22,217 nt of DNA from an uncultured Succinivibrionaceae bacterium (GCA_900539665.1 UQCV01000041.1:1-22217), one strand, 5' to 3'. Shown: positions 1 to 8,524, counted from the stretch's first letter. Program-made: numbers and translations. The notes: a model not told the origin generated them from the letters alone.

Positions 1-78
1 AAGCACTCTAATGAGTACAGTATCAACGAGCTAACCCCGTGTGTCCCACGGTTCTGTGTTTTGAATTTATACAGTTAG
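1..78 (+). other. Open reading tail at window edge, possible 3' end of a transposon gene
   Basis: Frame 1 is open from the first base and stops at 76-78, giving 25 residues that end in CVLNLYS. It lies just upstream of an IS200/IS605-type end hairpin (138-183), where the end of a TnpB or TnpA gene would be expected. The residues themselves carry no motif that I recognise, so the link rests on position only. It could equally be chance. Confidence 0.2.
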
Positions 79-137
79 CAACCGCATAAATTCATTTTTA
101 TATTAAATATAATGTTTAGAAAGCTGTCAAGTAGATT

Positions 138-183
138 TCGGCAATTCATCTCACCACCTTAGAGGTGGGGGATTTCTTGCCGA
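138..183 (+). mobile_element. IS200/IS605-type right-end hairpin (possible omega-RNA 3' scaffold)
   Basis: An outer stem TCGGCAA (138-144) / TTGCCGA (177-183) encloses an inner stem CCACCT (154-159) / AGGTGG (163-168). The text around the inner stem, CTCACCACCT then AGGTGGGGGATTTCTTG, resembles the subterminal hairpins at right ends of IS200/IS605 and TnpB-only elements. In those elements the transposase recognises the hairpin as single-stranded DNA, and the same stretch forms the 3' part of the TnpB guide RNA. The rest of the element would lie to the left of the window, and the right junction would be shortly after 183. No transposase gene is visible, so a decayed remnant is possible. Confidence 0.5.
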
Positions 184-253
184 GTTCAGTTAAAAGCACT
201 AAAAAGCAAAGAAAAGAACAGGTTAATAAGCCTTTCCACTCCTAACAACTCAA

Positions 254-811
254 TTAATCAGATGACTCTGGCATCCGTAAACCAGCCAAATCTGTTTGCA
301 TTTGGCGGATTCGATATTCATTGTTAGGGAATAAAGCTTGGGCTGTGCCCCCTAATTCCTCGGGAAAGAAGAATCGTTTAAACTTAAAGTTAAACTTACG
401 GTACAGCATCATAGCCGGCACATTGTTTTGTAATACTTCAAGCCTAAAGATGGTGCAACCTTCTTTCAATAAGTAATTAAGTCCGGCTTTCATCAAAGCT
501 GTCCCAATTCCTAAGCGCAAGTAACCGGGGTCGATATAAAGCGATCTTATATACCCTATGCCCTTATACACTGAGAGTCCAATAACCCCGCAGACAAAAG
601 AGCTGTCATCATCGATGGCAATAATCGCTTTAAAATCATCTGCACAAACACGTTCAGCCCACACCGATTCTAGCCCAATAACCGAAAGGGATATCATCGT
701 GCGAATGTGATAAGGCATGTCGACAAATTCAACTTCACTTTCTGAACGAAATTGCATCGCAGCTATCCGACCGACGTCTCCTGCTTCCGCTATACGAATA
801 ACTATCGACAC
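254..811 (-). CDS. GNAT-family N-acetyltransferase
   Basis: 185 residues, close to the usual size of a single-domain GNAT enzyme, which transfers an acetyl group from acetyl-CoA to an amine. The acetyl-CoA-binding motif A is visible at about residues 88-106 (IRSLYIDPGYLRLGIGTAL). It has the beta-strand, the GxG turn and the following helix, although the usual Arg/Gln three residues before the first Gly is Leu98, with Arg99 next to it. A later segment (LEVLQNNVPAMMLYRKFNFK) matches the motif B region, in which N..A..LY.K.GF is typical. Its start overlaps the last 10 bases of the upstream lipoprotein gene, so the two are probably translationally coupled. The substrate cannot be told; RimI-like protein acetylation or small-molecule acetylation are both possible. 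Confidence 0.85.
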   Translation of the reverse strand: MSIVIRIAEAGDVGRIAAMQFRSESEVEFVDMPYHIRTMISLSVIGLESVWAERVCADDFKAIIAIDDDSSFVCGVIGLSVYKGIGYIRSLYIDPGYLRLGIGTALMKAGLNYLLKEGCTIFRLEVLQNNVPAMMLYRKFNFKFKRFFFPEELGGTAQALFPNNEYRIRQMQTDLAGLRMPESSD

Positions 812-1629
812 AAAGGAACCCTCCCATACTCGGTACGAGCCTTACGGTAATTAGGCATATACTTTTGTACGAGATCAGATAAAGCCTGCATGTCTTGTTC
901 ATCATGCGGATGGAGTAAAACATAGTTTTGCGCCCGCGCATTATTAACGGTCTTTAAGTTTTGCCAAATGACTAAAGATGCTGATGGATTAAAGCCCGCA
1001 GCACTCATGGTAGCGATTGCAAGCTCATCAGCTGCCCGCACTTGTTCTTTAGTGTATGGAATTGGCGCTACAGATCTAACTTCAAGCCCTAAAGCTTGCA
1101 TAAAGGCTTGATAGCCTTCATCTGACCGAATATAGGTCTTTAACTCGTCATCAGTGAACTTTTTACCTTTTAATAAGATAGAGACGCGTTCATTGTCATG
1201 CTCAAGCAGGGAGTGCGCAAACGCCACGGAAACTAAATAAGCTAATTCGTCTTGTGAGGTAACAAGGCCAGCCGTGCAATTACTAAGAACTAAAGTCCCT
1301 GTATTTAACACCGCCGCGTTAAAGCTACATTCGCGTAGCACATCGACAGTCCATTCCGTACGTAACCCCGCATATGCTCCAGGTATAGCTCGAGTTAGCG
1401 AACGCATAACACATTCACTGTTACGTAATTCTTTTTTAAAGTTGTTGGTGATTTTTTCATTAGACAAAAACTCGCGGTAAAAAACCATGGTCATGTTTTG
1501 CATGCGAGTAAAATCGTAATCACGTTCTAAAGTCGTTTGCCCACTGACTGAAGCACAGCCATTTAGGGCTGTAGCTAACGCAAGCGCCGTAAGCGTCGTA
1601 CCTAAAAATTTCACCGTCTTTAAAGCCAT
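802..1629 (-). CDS. Lipoprotein with degenerate M48-type peptidase fold (probable pseudoprotease)
   Basis: 275 residues from the ATG at 1629. An ATG four codons upstream (1641) abuts the AAGGA box with no spacing, whereas 1629 has a usable spacing. A lipoprotein signal peptide ends in LNGC (Cys25), so the product should be lipidated in the cell envelope. The body follows the M48 metallopeptidase layout: a segment like NAxxLxxGxLVLSxxxAGLVxSxDELAYLV (about 104-133), then the position of HExxH, then RAADELAIATMSAAGFNP (198-215), then LHPHDEQDM (239-247). The zinc motif reads VAFAH (135-139), so the first His and catalytic Glu are lost, and the Glu expected before the later Asp is also missing. 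It is therefore unlikely to be an active protease and may be a chaperone or scaffold in outer-membrane quality control. The M48 assignment is by eye from the motif order. Confidence 0.7.
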   Translation of the reverse strand: MALKTVKFLGTTLTALALATALNGCASVSGQTTLERDYDFTRMQNMTMVFYREFLSNEKITNNFKKELRNSECVMRSLTRAIPGAYAGLRTEWTVDVLRECSFNAAVLNTGTLVLSNCTAGLVTSQDELAYLVSVAFAHSLLEHDNERVSILLKGKKFTDDELKTYIRSDEGYQAFMQALGLEVRSVAPIPYTKEQVRAADELAIATMSAAGFNPSASLVIWQNLKTVNNARAQNYVLLHPHDEQDMQALSDLVQKYMPNYRKARTEYGRVPLCR

Positions 1630-1679
1630 TGTCAGTTCCATCCTTTACAACTTCGGCGTTTCTTTTGTCGCCTTAAACC

Positions 1680-1711
1680 AAAAAAAACGATGTAAGGCTC
1701 GCCATACATCG
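1680..1711 (-). terminator. Rho-independent terminator on the minus strand
   Basis: On the minus strand a CGATGTATGG / CCTTACATCG hairpin with a CGAG loop and one mismatch is followed at once by eight T residues (the A run at 1680-1687 on the plus strand). It lies downstream of the Sel1 gene and about 50 bases before the M48-like lipoprotein gene. It should therefore separate the two units, or act as an attenuator for the second. Confidence 0.8.
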
Positions 1712-1715
1712 CTTT

Positions 1716-1757
1716 AGTGGCAGTGCACAACATTTATGAACGTTTATGACTGCCACT
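1716..1757. repeat. Inverted repeat AGTGGCAGT / ACTGCCACT
   Basis: Perfect 9-bp arms (1716-1724 and 1749-1757) are separated by 24 bases, just upstream of the minus-strand terminator at 1680-1711. On the minus-strand transcript it would form a stem ahead of the terminator hairpin, so it may be part of the same 3' processing or termination region. Confidence 0.5.
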
Positions 1758-1885
1758 TGTTTGTTTTAGTAACCGCGCTAATGATTACATATTAGACTTT
1801 GGTTTTCGACAAAAATTTGGATTTAATTTTCTAAATTTGCGTCCATATCTATTTTTGACTCTAGCCAACAGGTTTTAGCTAACAT

Positions 1886-3349
1886 CTACTTCTTAGCTTG
1901 GCTATCAGCATCAAGCCCTAAAAGCTGAGTGATAGACTTTCTGATTTGTGGAGTATCGTAACCCTTTACCTTATCAAACCAAAACTTAGCTTTACTCTTA
2001 TCTTTATCAACCCCAACCCCATATTGATACATCAAAGCGTACGCAATAATAGCATCATTAAGGTTGTTGTAGGCAGCTTGTTCAACCCAATACGCAGCCT
2101 TTATCATGTTGCGTTCTTCACCACGCCCGTTGGCAATCATGACCCCTAGATTAAATTGGGCCACTGCAACATCAACGTCAGCTGCTTCACGGTACCAGAA
2201 AAAAGCTTTTTCATCATTTTGCTTAACGCCGAACCCCTTGCTGTACGCATAGGCTAGATAAGTTTTAGCATCAGCGCTATCGAAGTCTTTGATTGCTTTA
2301 TTCAGCCATTTAACACCTTCTTTCTTTTCTGCTTCATTACCTTTAAGTACATAAAGCTTACCCAGTTTTGATTCAGCTTCGTTATGATCATGAAGAGCTG
2401 CTAAGCGATAAAGCGCCATGGCACGACGGTAATCAACTGGCACGCCAATCCCATTTTCATAGAAAGTCGCGAGCATAAACTGAGCTTCAATCATGTTTTG
2501 CGCTGCAGCTTTACCAATATACTCAACCGCAAGTTTTAAATCAGGCTTAATACCGGCGTTTTCGTCACCGTTTTGGTACATGCGACCGAGTTCAAAGTAA
2601 GCCATGCCACTACCATTTTGAGCTGCTTTCCTTAAATGTTCGATCCCTTGAGCTACACGACGAGTAGTCCCCAGACCTTTGATCTTCATAATACCAAGGT
2701 AATAATCAGCTGTGGCATTACCTTGAAGCATGGATTTATCAAACCAAGTACGGGCTACATTGTAATCTTGCTTGTTAAAGTACAAAGTGCCATACAAAGC
2801 TTGACCATCTGCATCCCCTGCCATAGCTGACTTACGGGCCCATTCGTAACCTAATTCAATAGATTTTTCATCTTTACGATTTAAAAGCCACACAGCATAT
2901 TCATACATAGCATGAGCATCGCCTGCTTCAGCTTTAATTTGTTCATAGCGAATCTGGTCATATACTTCAAGATATCTAAGCGCACGTTCTTCCTTCCAAA
3001 TGGCTGCTTTATCAAGGTAAGCGTAAGCTAATTCGTAACGACCGTGTTCAGCTAAAAAGATACCATATTCGTACTCAGCGTCAGGGCGACCGGCATCAGC
3101 TGCTCGCTGTAACCAACCAATTGCTTCTTCGTAAGGAACTACTTCAGGATGGCGTAAATAAATCCGGTAAAGGCCATACATAGAATTATCGTCAGACTGC
3201 TTATTAGCCACATCGATCCAGATTTCTTTAGCACTTTGAAAATCACTCTCGCTAAAAGCTTTTTCCCCATCTTCAAAGGATTTGCTAAAGCAACCGGTTA
3301 AAACGGCCGCAGACAAGAGTGAAATTCCAATAACTTTGCAAAATTTCAT
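1886..3349 (-). CDS. Sel1-repeat (TPR-like) lipoprotein
   Basis: 487 residues. The N-terminus MKFCKVIGISLLSAAVLTGC is a lipoprotein signal peptide with lipobox LTGC, placing the mature protein in the envelope. From about residue 25 onward the protein is made of Sel1-like repeats, 36-residue helical hairpins with the pattern A..W...AA..G...A...LG..Y..G.GV. Clear units include AIGWLQRAADAGRPDAEYEYG, GIEHLRKAAQNGSGMAYFELG, AMALYRLAALHDHNEAESKLG, AFFWYREAADVDVAVAQFNLG and AAYWVEQAAYNNLNDAIIAYA; I count roughly ten. Sel1 arrays are protein-binding scaffolds, often in regulation or host interaction; the partner here is unknown. The gene stands alone. Upstream there is only a weak Shine-Dalgarno match and a possible TTGGAA-N16-GATAAA promoter (minus strand, near 3373-3400). 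Confidence 0.9.
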   Translation of the reverse strand: MKFCKVIGISLLSAAVLTGCFSKSFEDGEKAFSESDFQSAKEIWIDVANKQSDDNSMYGLYRIYLRHPEVVPYEEAIGWLQRAADAGRPDAEYEYGIFLAEHGRYELAYAYLDKAAIWKEERALRYLEVYDQIRYEQIKAEAGDAHAMYEYAVWLLNRKDEKSIELGYEWARKSAMAGDADGQALYGTLYFNKQDYNVARTWFDKSMLQGNATADYYLGIMKIKGLGTTRRVAQGIEHLRKAAQNGSGMAYFELGRMYQNGDENAGIKPDLKLAVEYIGKAAAQNMIEAQFMLATFYENGIGVPVDYRRAMALYRLAALHDHNEAESKLGKLYVLKGNEAEKKEGVKWLNKAIKDFDSADAKTYLAYAYSKGFGVKQNDEKAFFWYREAADVDVAVAQFNLGVMIANGRGEERNMIKAAYWVEQAAYNNLNDAIIAYALMYQYGVGVDKDKSKAKFWFDKVKGYDTPQIRKSITQLLGLDADSQAKK

Positions 3350-4062
3350 GTTTATAACCCGATTTTCGTTCTTTTATCGATCTAATTAAAAAGTTTCCAA
3401 AATAAACGACTCTTGGCCTTACATTGTCCTTAAACATACTGTAAACAGTACATCTACCGACGATGAAAACTTCAAATTAGTTTTTATTATATATTTTTGT
3501 ATTAATCAGTTAGCGCAAGAATTAAAGAGTTAAGCTTTCGAGGAAAGTGAATTTTACTCTTAACTAGCTTTGACATTCCAAATGAACTAAACGAAACGTA
3601 CAAAACGTTAAACATTAACAAGTAAACAAATGTTTGTTATTAAGTTAAAGCTATTTGTATCCATTACTATTAGGTATTAGGATAGAATTCTAGTTTAGAC
3701 GTCACTTAAACTTTGACTGCTTTTGTTATGTTACTTAGATTAAAACCCAACCAAGAAACTATATCTTAATAAGACCTTGGTTTTTAAGACCTTGAATTTA
3801 GTTAAATCTTGCTACATAACAAAGACAGAACTCTCACGTCATTTATAGTTTACAACATTTTTTTTACAAAATAGAAAAATTTTACACGAATTTTAGTAGA
3901 GCACATAAAGTTTAAATATGAATGTAAATGTTTTCATTTGATACAACGTGGTTACATGCACTACATCAATGAATTAAGCACTGCCTACTTTCTGCTTTAG
4001 AAACCAAATCGTCCCAAACTTAGCCTCATTTCTCATGAATAGGACTCAACTTAGATTAATCC
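3350..4062. other. AT-rich spacer without recognisable genes
   Basis: About 700 bases lie between the divergent Sel1 and nadK genes. All reading frames are short. I see no tRNA, rRNA or repeat array. The only structure noted is short AT-rich dyads such as AAATGttttCATTT near 3927-3940. It could hold promoters or a small RNA that cannot be recognised by eye. Confidence 0.5.
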
Positions 4063-4118
4063 GTGCAAGAACAATCTGCCTCCCGTATAATGAAAGGCAT
4101 TTTAAACCAAGTTTAAAA
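4063..4118 (+). promoter_or_regulatory. Candidate nadK promoter with downstream inverted repeat
   Basis: A perfect -10 hexamer TATAAT is present at 4086-4091, with a weak -35 candidate GTGCAA at 4063-4068 (17-bp spacer). Immediately after the expected transcription start lies a perfect dyad TTTTAAAC (4100-4107), CAA, GTTTAAAA (4111-4118), a possible operator or 5' hairpin. The leader to the nadK start would then be about 235 bases. Confidence 0.45.
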
Positions 4119-4334
4119 CTTACCCATAAAGCTAAAAAACTAAGCATGAACCAACCTAACATCCAAATATGTTAAAACTTCAACGGTTCAAGCTTAGAAG
4201 CAACATAAAACTCTAACTTAAAACACCTCAGTTTTTGGTGAAACTTAATGCCGTTAGTACTGTTATGAAGCAACGTGTTTTTGTTTTTTAAACTTGAAGT
4301 GCCTTAAATATTAAATTCACCATAAGGAATAACC

Positions 4335-5219
4335 GTGGCCAAAAAAATATCAAGTGTAGTGCTATGTTGCCGTAATGCTACTCCAGGAGCATATGATACT
4401 ATTCAAGAGCTCAAAGGACTTTTAGCTGAACAACGCATACAGACATATTTAGCGGCCGAGTCAGATCCGTGTCTTCATGGTGGATTACCGGTTTTGCACC
4501 ATACCGAAATGGCCGGCAAAGCAGATTTAGTTATTGTCGTAGGTGGCGATGGTTCGATGCTTGGGGCTTCTAGAATGCTCGCAAGTGCAGGCATTCCCGT
4601 GCTTGGGATTAATCGTGGTCACTTAGGTTTCTTAACTGATATCAACCCTCATGAACTAAGATACAAAATTATTCCTGTTTTAAACGGTGAATACACCTTA
4701 GAAGAACGCTTTATGTTAGCGGTTTATGTTGAAGAACACGGTAAACAAATCGGTAGCGGCCTTGCGCTTAACGAAATTGTCATCCATGGCGATCAAACTG
4801 CGCATATGATGAACTTTACTATCGCAGTCAACGATAGCGTTATGTATAGCCAAAAAGCCGATGGCTTTATCATTAGCACGCCGACAGGCTCCACTGCTTA
4901 TAATCTTTCAGCTGGTGGCCCTATTATTGAGCCTTCGCTTGACGTTATTTGCTTAGTTCCAATGTTCCCGCAATCTTTAAATTGTCGCCCTTTGATTTTT
5001 AGAGCCGATTGTAACATTGCCATGACTTTTAATTTGACCCGCAACCCTGAAAACATTTCTGTAAGCTGTGATGGTCAAGTCCATATTGAAGCGCGTGAAA
5101 CCTCCAAAGTGGTAATCAAAAAGAGCCCGCTGATTTTAAAGATCTGCCATCCGCTATCTTATGATTACTTCGAAACTTTACGCTCTAAACTAGATTTTGG
5201 CGCTAAAATTCTAAGGTAA
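4335..5219 (+). CDS. nadK: NAD kinase
   Basis: 294 residues, the usual length for bacterial NAD kinase, which phosphorylates NAD to NADP in the cytoplasm using ATP or polyphosphate. The start is GTG at 4335, preceded by AAGGA at a good distance. Family motifs are intact: GGDGSMLGASR (70-80) holding the GGDG nucleotide-binding turn, NRGHLGFLTDI (93-103), the LNEIVIHG segment (145-152) in place of the usual LNDVVIHR, the conserved glycine-rich block TPTGSTAYNLSAGGPI (182-197), and VSCDGQVHI near 243-251. The gene is followed by a strong terminator and, after a long spacer, by recN. This gene order is common in Gammaproteobacteria. Confidence 0.97.
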   Translation: MAKKISSVVLCCRNATPGAYDTIQELKGLLAEQRIQTYLAAESDPCLHGGLPVLHHTEMAGKADLVIVVGGDGSMLGASRMLASAGIPVLGINRGHLGFLTDINPHELRYKIIPVLNGEYTLEERFMLAVYVEEHGKQIGSGLALNEIVIHGDQTAHMMNFTIAVNDSVMYSQKADGFIISTPTGSTAYNLSAGGPIIEPSLDVICLVPMFPQSLNCRPLIFRADCNIAMTFNLTRNPENISVSCDGQVHIEARETSKVVIKKSPLILKICHPLSYDYFETLRSKLDFGAKILR

Positions 5220-5231
5220 CAACTTAACCTA

Positions 5232-5257
5232 AAGGCTTCACTAAGAAGCCTTTTTCT
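5232..5257 (+). terminator. Rho-independent terminator after nadK
   Basis: A perfect 8-bp stem AAGGCTTC (5232-5239) / GAAGCCTT (5245-5252) with loop ACTAA runs into a T-rich tail, 12 bases after the nadK stop codon. Confidence 0.9.
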
Positions 5258-5297
5258 CTTATTTTTCTCATAGCTTGACCTTTAAGGTCCACTTTTA

Positions 5298-5331
5298 CGC
5301 CCTCGTTCTGACCGCTTTAGGGCGGTTTTTA
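5298..5331 (+). terminator. Second, alternative-folding terminator
   Basis: ACCGC (5311-5315) / GCGGT (5322-5326) is followed by five T residues. An upstream CGCCCT (5298-5303) can pair instead with AGGGCG (5319-5324), so two mutually exclusive stems exist. It is most simply a backup terminator for nadK; the competing stem makes an attenuator possible but there is no downstream gene within a kilobase to be controlled. Confidence 0.55.
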
Positions 5332-6560
5332 TACCTTAAGCCCCAGTTTATTATTTATCTTTTAAAACGAAGTTTATAGTCTTTTTAATCATCTCGATAT
5401 TTCTTGAAACCAAGGGGATTTTTGGCTCTAATTTTACCCTCTCTTTTATCATTTCCGTCCCCCTAATTAAAGTCAATAAAGCGCATGCTTCTCATTAAAA
5501 CTAAAGTCCATTTAAGATAATTTTTGGGTTTTGGTAAATTGAGCTAGGGGCCAAAAAGGGAACTGGTTTCACAAGTTATCCCAAGACACTTTTACTCTTA
5601 TAAACGATAACGTCATATGACTACGCACATTCACTATTAATTTAAAAAACACTCAAGCCACACTCCTTTAAACTTTCAAAAGGAATTATTTTTTACATTG
5701 CGGTTTTAATGATTAATAGAGATATATTAATATATTTTGACAATTTTTATAGAAAAAACTTTAGCTCCAGAGCTACGAAATCAACGTTAATATTTTTTAC
5801 AGCCTAAGTAAACTCTTTAACATTAATCATTTTATAAACCGCTTTATTTACGGTTAATGTATTATGTAACCTTTGTATTATCATGCTTTTAATTATTATC
5901 TTGCGATTTTTTGAGTTGTTACAATTTTATTTATCTCAGATGCTTTTTTATGATTAATTTATTTTTACCATTTTAAGCGCTATCAAACCCAAGAATTCAA
6001 ATGACTACTAAAGTTACCCCCTAGATTTGGCTTTTTTTGCACATTAATATTTTTTAATCATCGTTTTTAGGGAGTTTTTAGTGGCTTTTTAGCGTTTGTT
6101 TCTTTACTTTGGTTCTACGATTTTTGAGTTTTTTTAAAAGTTTTTGAGGTTATCTTTAGGCCCTAAGTTAAGATTTTACTAATTTAAACCTTGTTTTTTT
6201 TCATCACCCTTTATTGATTGCATCACGGTAAGAGTCGCCATAAAACGCAAAAATTTTGTACTTTTAGCCTCGTTAAAGACGTAAATTTTCTAGAGGAGGT
6301 TTATCCCATTTTGGTTTACTTTAGACTTTCTAAAACCACCTTTTACTCACCATTTTTCTTCCCTCATTTTCTCTTGTTTTTTCCTTCGTTTTCCCTTTAT
6401 TTTCATCTTCCCTTACTTTTCCTATTTCCCTCTTCCTTTCCACCCCTACTTATCTACTTCATTCATTTTTGCTTTATTCTCATGATCTAAGTATGATAAA
6501 ATTAAAGATAAAAATTAGAGCCACTTGGCAAGCTGTTCTATTTGAAAAGGTAGAAACCAA
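5332..6560. other. AT-rich spacer between nadK and recN, with a pyrimidine-rich block
   Basis: There is no credible gene. Most of the stretch is AT-rich with short dyads such as ATATATTAATATAT near 5722. From about 6000 the plus strand becomes strongly T-biased, and 6345-6475 is almost pure C and T. One open frame of 90 codons (6218-6490) crosses this block, but its product is just Phe/Leu/Pro/Ser runs from the base bias and it lacks a ribosome-binding site at a proper position, so I do not call it. Confidence 0.6.
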
Positions 6561-6564
6561 AACA

Positions 6565-6584
6565 ATGGTGTAAAATAGCACCAT
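6565..6584. promoter_or_regulatory. Inverted repeat upstream of recN (candidate operator)
   Basis: ATGGTG (6565-6570) and CACCAT (6579-6584) flank eight AT-rich bases that include a -10-like TAAAAT (6571-6576). The dyad sits 63 bases before the recN start, where a repressor site could cover the promoter. It does not match the enterobacterial LexA box CTGT-N8-ACAG, and I see no such box in the 120 bases upstream of recN. Confidence 0.4.
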
Positions 6585-6647
6585 AAATTTCTAACAACCC
6601 TACTACATTCCTTAGGGCGTCGTCGCAAGAACTGCGGAGTATTTTTC

Positions 6648-8327
6648 ATGCTTGAATCCCTCACTGTTGAAAACTATGCTGTTGTCCAAAAAACTGAACT
6701 CCGACTCGAAAGAGGTATGAGTGCTATCACCGGGGAAACTGGCGCTGGTAAGTCAATTGCTATTGACGCTTTAGAATTAGCTTTAGGCGGTCGCGCCGAT
6801 GCACGTAGCGTAAGAACAGGCGCTAATGCTGCTTCCATCTGCGCCGTTTTTAGCTTAGCTGACGTACCGCGGGCTTTAGCCTTTTTGCGAGAAAAAGATT
6901 TATTAGCTTCCGACGATGATAACGATCTATGCATTATTCGCCGTAGCATCTCTAAAGATGGTCGTTCTCGGGCTTATATAAATGATAGAACAGTAAACAT
7001 CACCGTGTTAAGAGAACTAGCCTCCATGTTAGTCAACATTCACGGACAGCATGATGGGCAATTGTTACTAAGACCGGAACATCAAATCGCCTACTTAGAC
7101 GCTTTTGCCTCTTTAGGCCCGCTTGTTAGTGAAACCGGCTCCCTTTTTCATACATATAGCTCCCTAAAAAAGGAATTATGTGTCTTAGCCGAGCGTCAAA
7201 ATGCCGGTCTTGCTGAATATAAACTTCTGCACTATCAAATCGCTGAGCTCGAAAAATTTGCCCCTAAAGAAGGTGAATACCAGGCAGTTTCTGATGAAGC
7301 CGATAAGCTCAACCATATTAGTACTCTTATCGATGGTGCCACTGAACTTACTGGCCGTTTAAATGCGGAAGACGGTCTTATGGCCGGCCTTAATAACGTC
7401 CAAAATAAGCTCAACACTCTGCTTCAGATGGATTCCTCTTTAAAAAGCATTGCCGACACTTTAGAAGGCGCCCGTCTTACCATTGAAGACACCGCCTCAG
7501 AATTAGAACACTACAGTGATTCCTTGGAACTAGATCCTGAACGTGCCGCTTGGCTTAATGAACGTCTAGAACAATATACTACCCTAGCGCGTAAATATTC
7601 CGTGCCACCACAAGAACTCTATTTAACCTTAGATAAGCTCCAAACACAGGCCGGAACCTACACTTCCCTTAAAGATGAAATTGAAGCGTGCACTGAAAGC
7701 GTTAGAATTGCCAAAACCGCTTTCACCGCCAAAGCCTTAGAATTAAGCCAAAAACGCCATGAAGCAGCTGATGAATTTGCTACCGAAGTAGCTTCTATGC
7801 TCCGCAAACTCTCCATGCCTAATGCCGTCTTTAAGCTTGAGTTTAGCGAAACTCAACCTCAAGACAATGGTCTTGATGCCGTAACCTTCTTATTTAGCGC
7901 TAACTTAGGGATGGAACCTGATCTTATTTCTCGCACAGCTTCTGGCGGGGAAATTTCGCGTATTGCCCTTGCCATCTTAGTTCTTACCGCCAACAAGATC
8001 TCAGCTCCAACTTTGATCTTCGATGAAATTGATACTGGTATTAGTGGCCACACCGCCGCCGTGACCGGCTCCTTGCTGCGTAAGCTTGGGTTAGATTCGC
8101 AAGTTATTACCGTAACCCACTTGCCACAAGTAGCAGCTTCGGCTCATCACCAGTTTGAAGTGTTAAAAACTGACGATCACGACATCACCTCAAGTTCCAT
8201 TCGTAAACTCGATGCTGAAGGACGGATGTACGAAATTGCCCGCTTACTTGGGGGTTCTAATATCTCGGAAACGGCGCTTGCTAATGCGCGGGAGCTTTTA
8301 AACGTGCAGGCTACTACTGATTTGTAA
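6648..8327 (+). CDS. recN: DNA repair protein RecN
   Basis: 559 residues, matching the 550-560 residues of known RecN. It is an SMC-like ATPase that helps bring together and process DNA double-strand breaks for RecA-dependent repair. Walker A is GETGAGKS (29-36). The RecN hallmark IHGQHDGQLLL is at 131-141. The coiled-coil arms occupy roughly 165-380 with a central hinge region. The ABC signature ASGGEISRIALAI is at 431-443, Walker B TLIFDEID at 455-462, and the switch His in TVTHLPQVAA at about 491. The ATG at 6648 has a GGAG box (6636-6639) at a good distance. It is flanked by convergent genes on the 3' side and shares a bidirectional terminator with ogt. Confidence 0.97.
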   Translation: MLESLTVENYAVVQKTELRLERGMSAITGETGAGKSIAIDALELALGGRADARSVRTGANAASICAVFSLADVPRALAFLREKDLLASDDDNDLCIIRRSISKDGRSRAYINDRTVNITVLRELASMLVNIHGQHDGQLLLRPEHQIAYLDAFASLGPLVSETGSLFHTYSSLKKELCVLAERQNAGLAEYKLLHYQIAELEKFAPKEGEYQAVSDEADKLNHISTLIDGATELTGRLNAEDGLMAGLNNVQNKLNTLLQMDSSLKSIADTLEGARLTIEDTASELEHYSDSLELDPERAAWLNERLEQYTTLARKYSVPPQELYLTLDKLQTQAGTYTSLKDEIEACTESVRIAKTAFTAKALELSQKRHEAADEFATEVASMLRKLSMPNAVFKLEFSETQPQDNGLDAVTFLFSANLGMEPDLISRTASGGEISRIALAILVLTANKISAPTLIFDEIDTGISGHTAAVTGSLLRKLGLDSQVITVTHLPQVAASAHHQFEVLKTDDHDITSSSIRKLDAEGRMYEIARLLGGSNISETALANARELLNVQATTDL

Positions 8328-8470
8328 AAGCTAAAAGGCTAAAGGCAAAAGTTTTAAGCCTACCAAAACTCTAGCCAAACAACCCAAAGCCCCCTGGAAA
8401 CCCCGACCAAATAAGGTTAGAAAAGACAAGATAAGAAAAAATAAGACCAATAGAACAAGATAAAATATGA

Positions 8471-8498
8471 AAAAGGAGCAACTAACATTGCTCCTTTT
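8471..8498. terminator. Bidirectional terminator between recN and the methyltransferase gene
   Basis: A perfect 11-bp stem AAAAGGAGCAA (8471-8481) / TTGCTCCTTTT (8488-8498) with loop CTAACA has A residues on the left and T residues on the right. It can stop both the recN transcript and the opposing minus-strand transcript. Confidence 0.9.
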
Positions 8499-8524
8499 AT
8501 ATAATCTAAGCAAGTAACCACTTG

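Noticed and set aside
1630..1641. Upstream ATG for the M48-like lipoprotein
   Set aside because: The Shine-Dalgarno bases touch this ATG, leaving no spacing; the signal peptide is complete from the ATG at 1629.
6218..6490. 90-codon open frame in the nadK-recN spacer
   Set aside because: The product is runs of Phe, Leu, Pro and Ser caused by the pyrimidine-rich DNA; no proper ribosome-binding site and no protein-like pattern.
8331..8513. 60-codon minus-strand frame between recN and the methyltransferase gene
   Set aside because: It covers the terminator region, is low-complexity Leu/Phe-rich, and has no ribosome-binding site.
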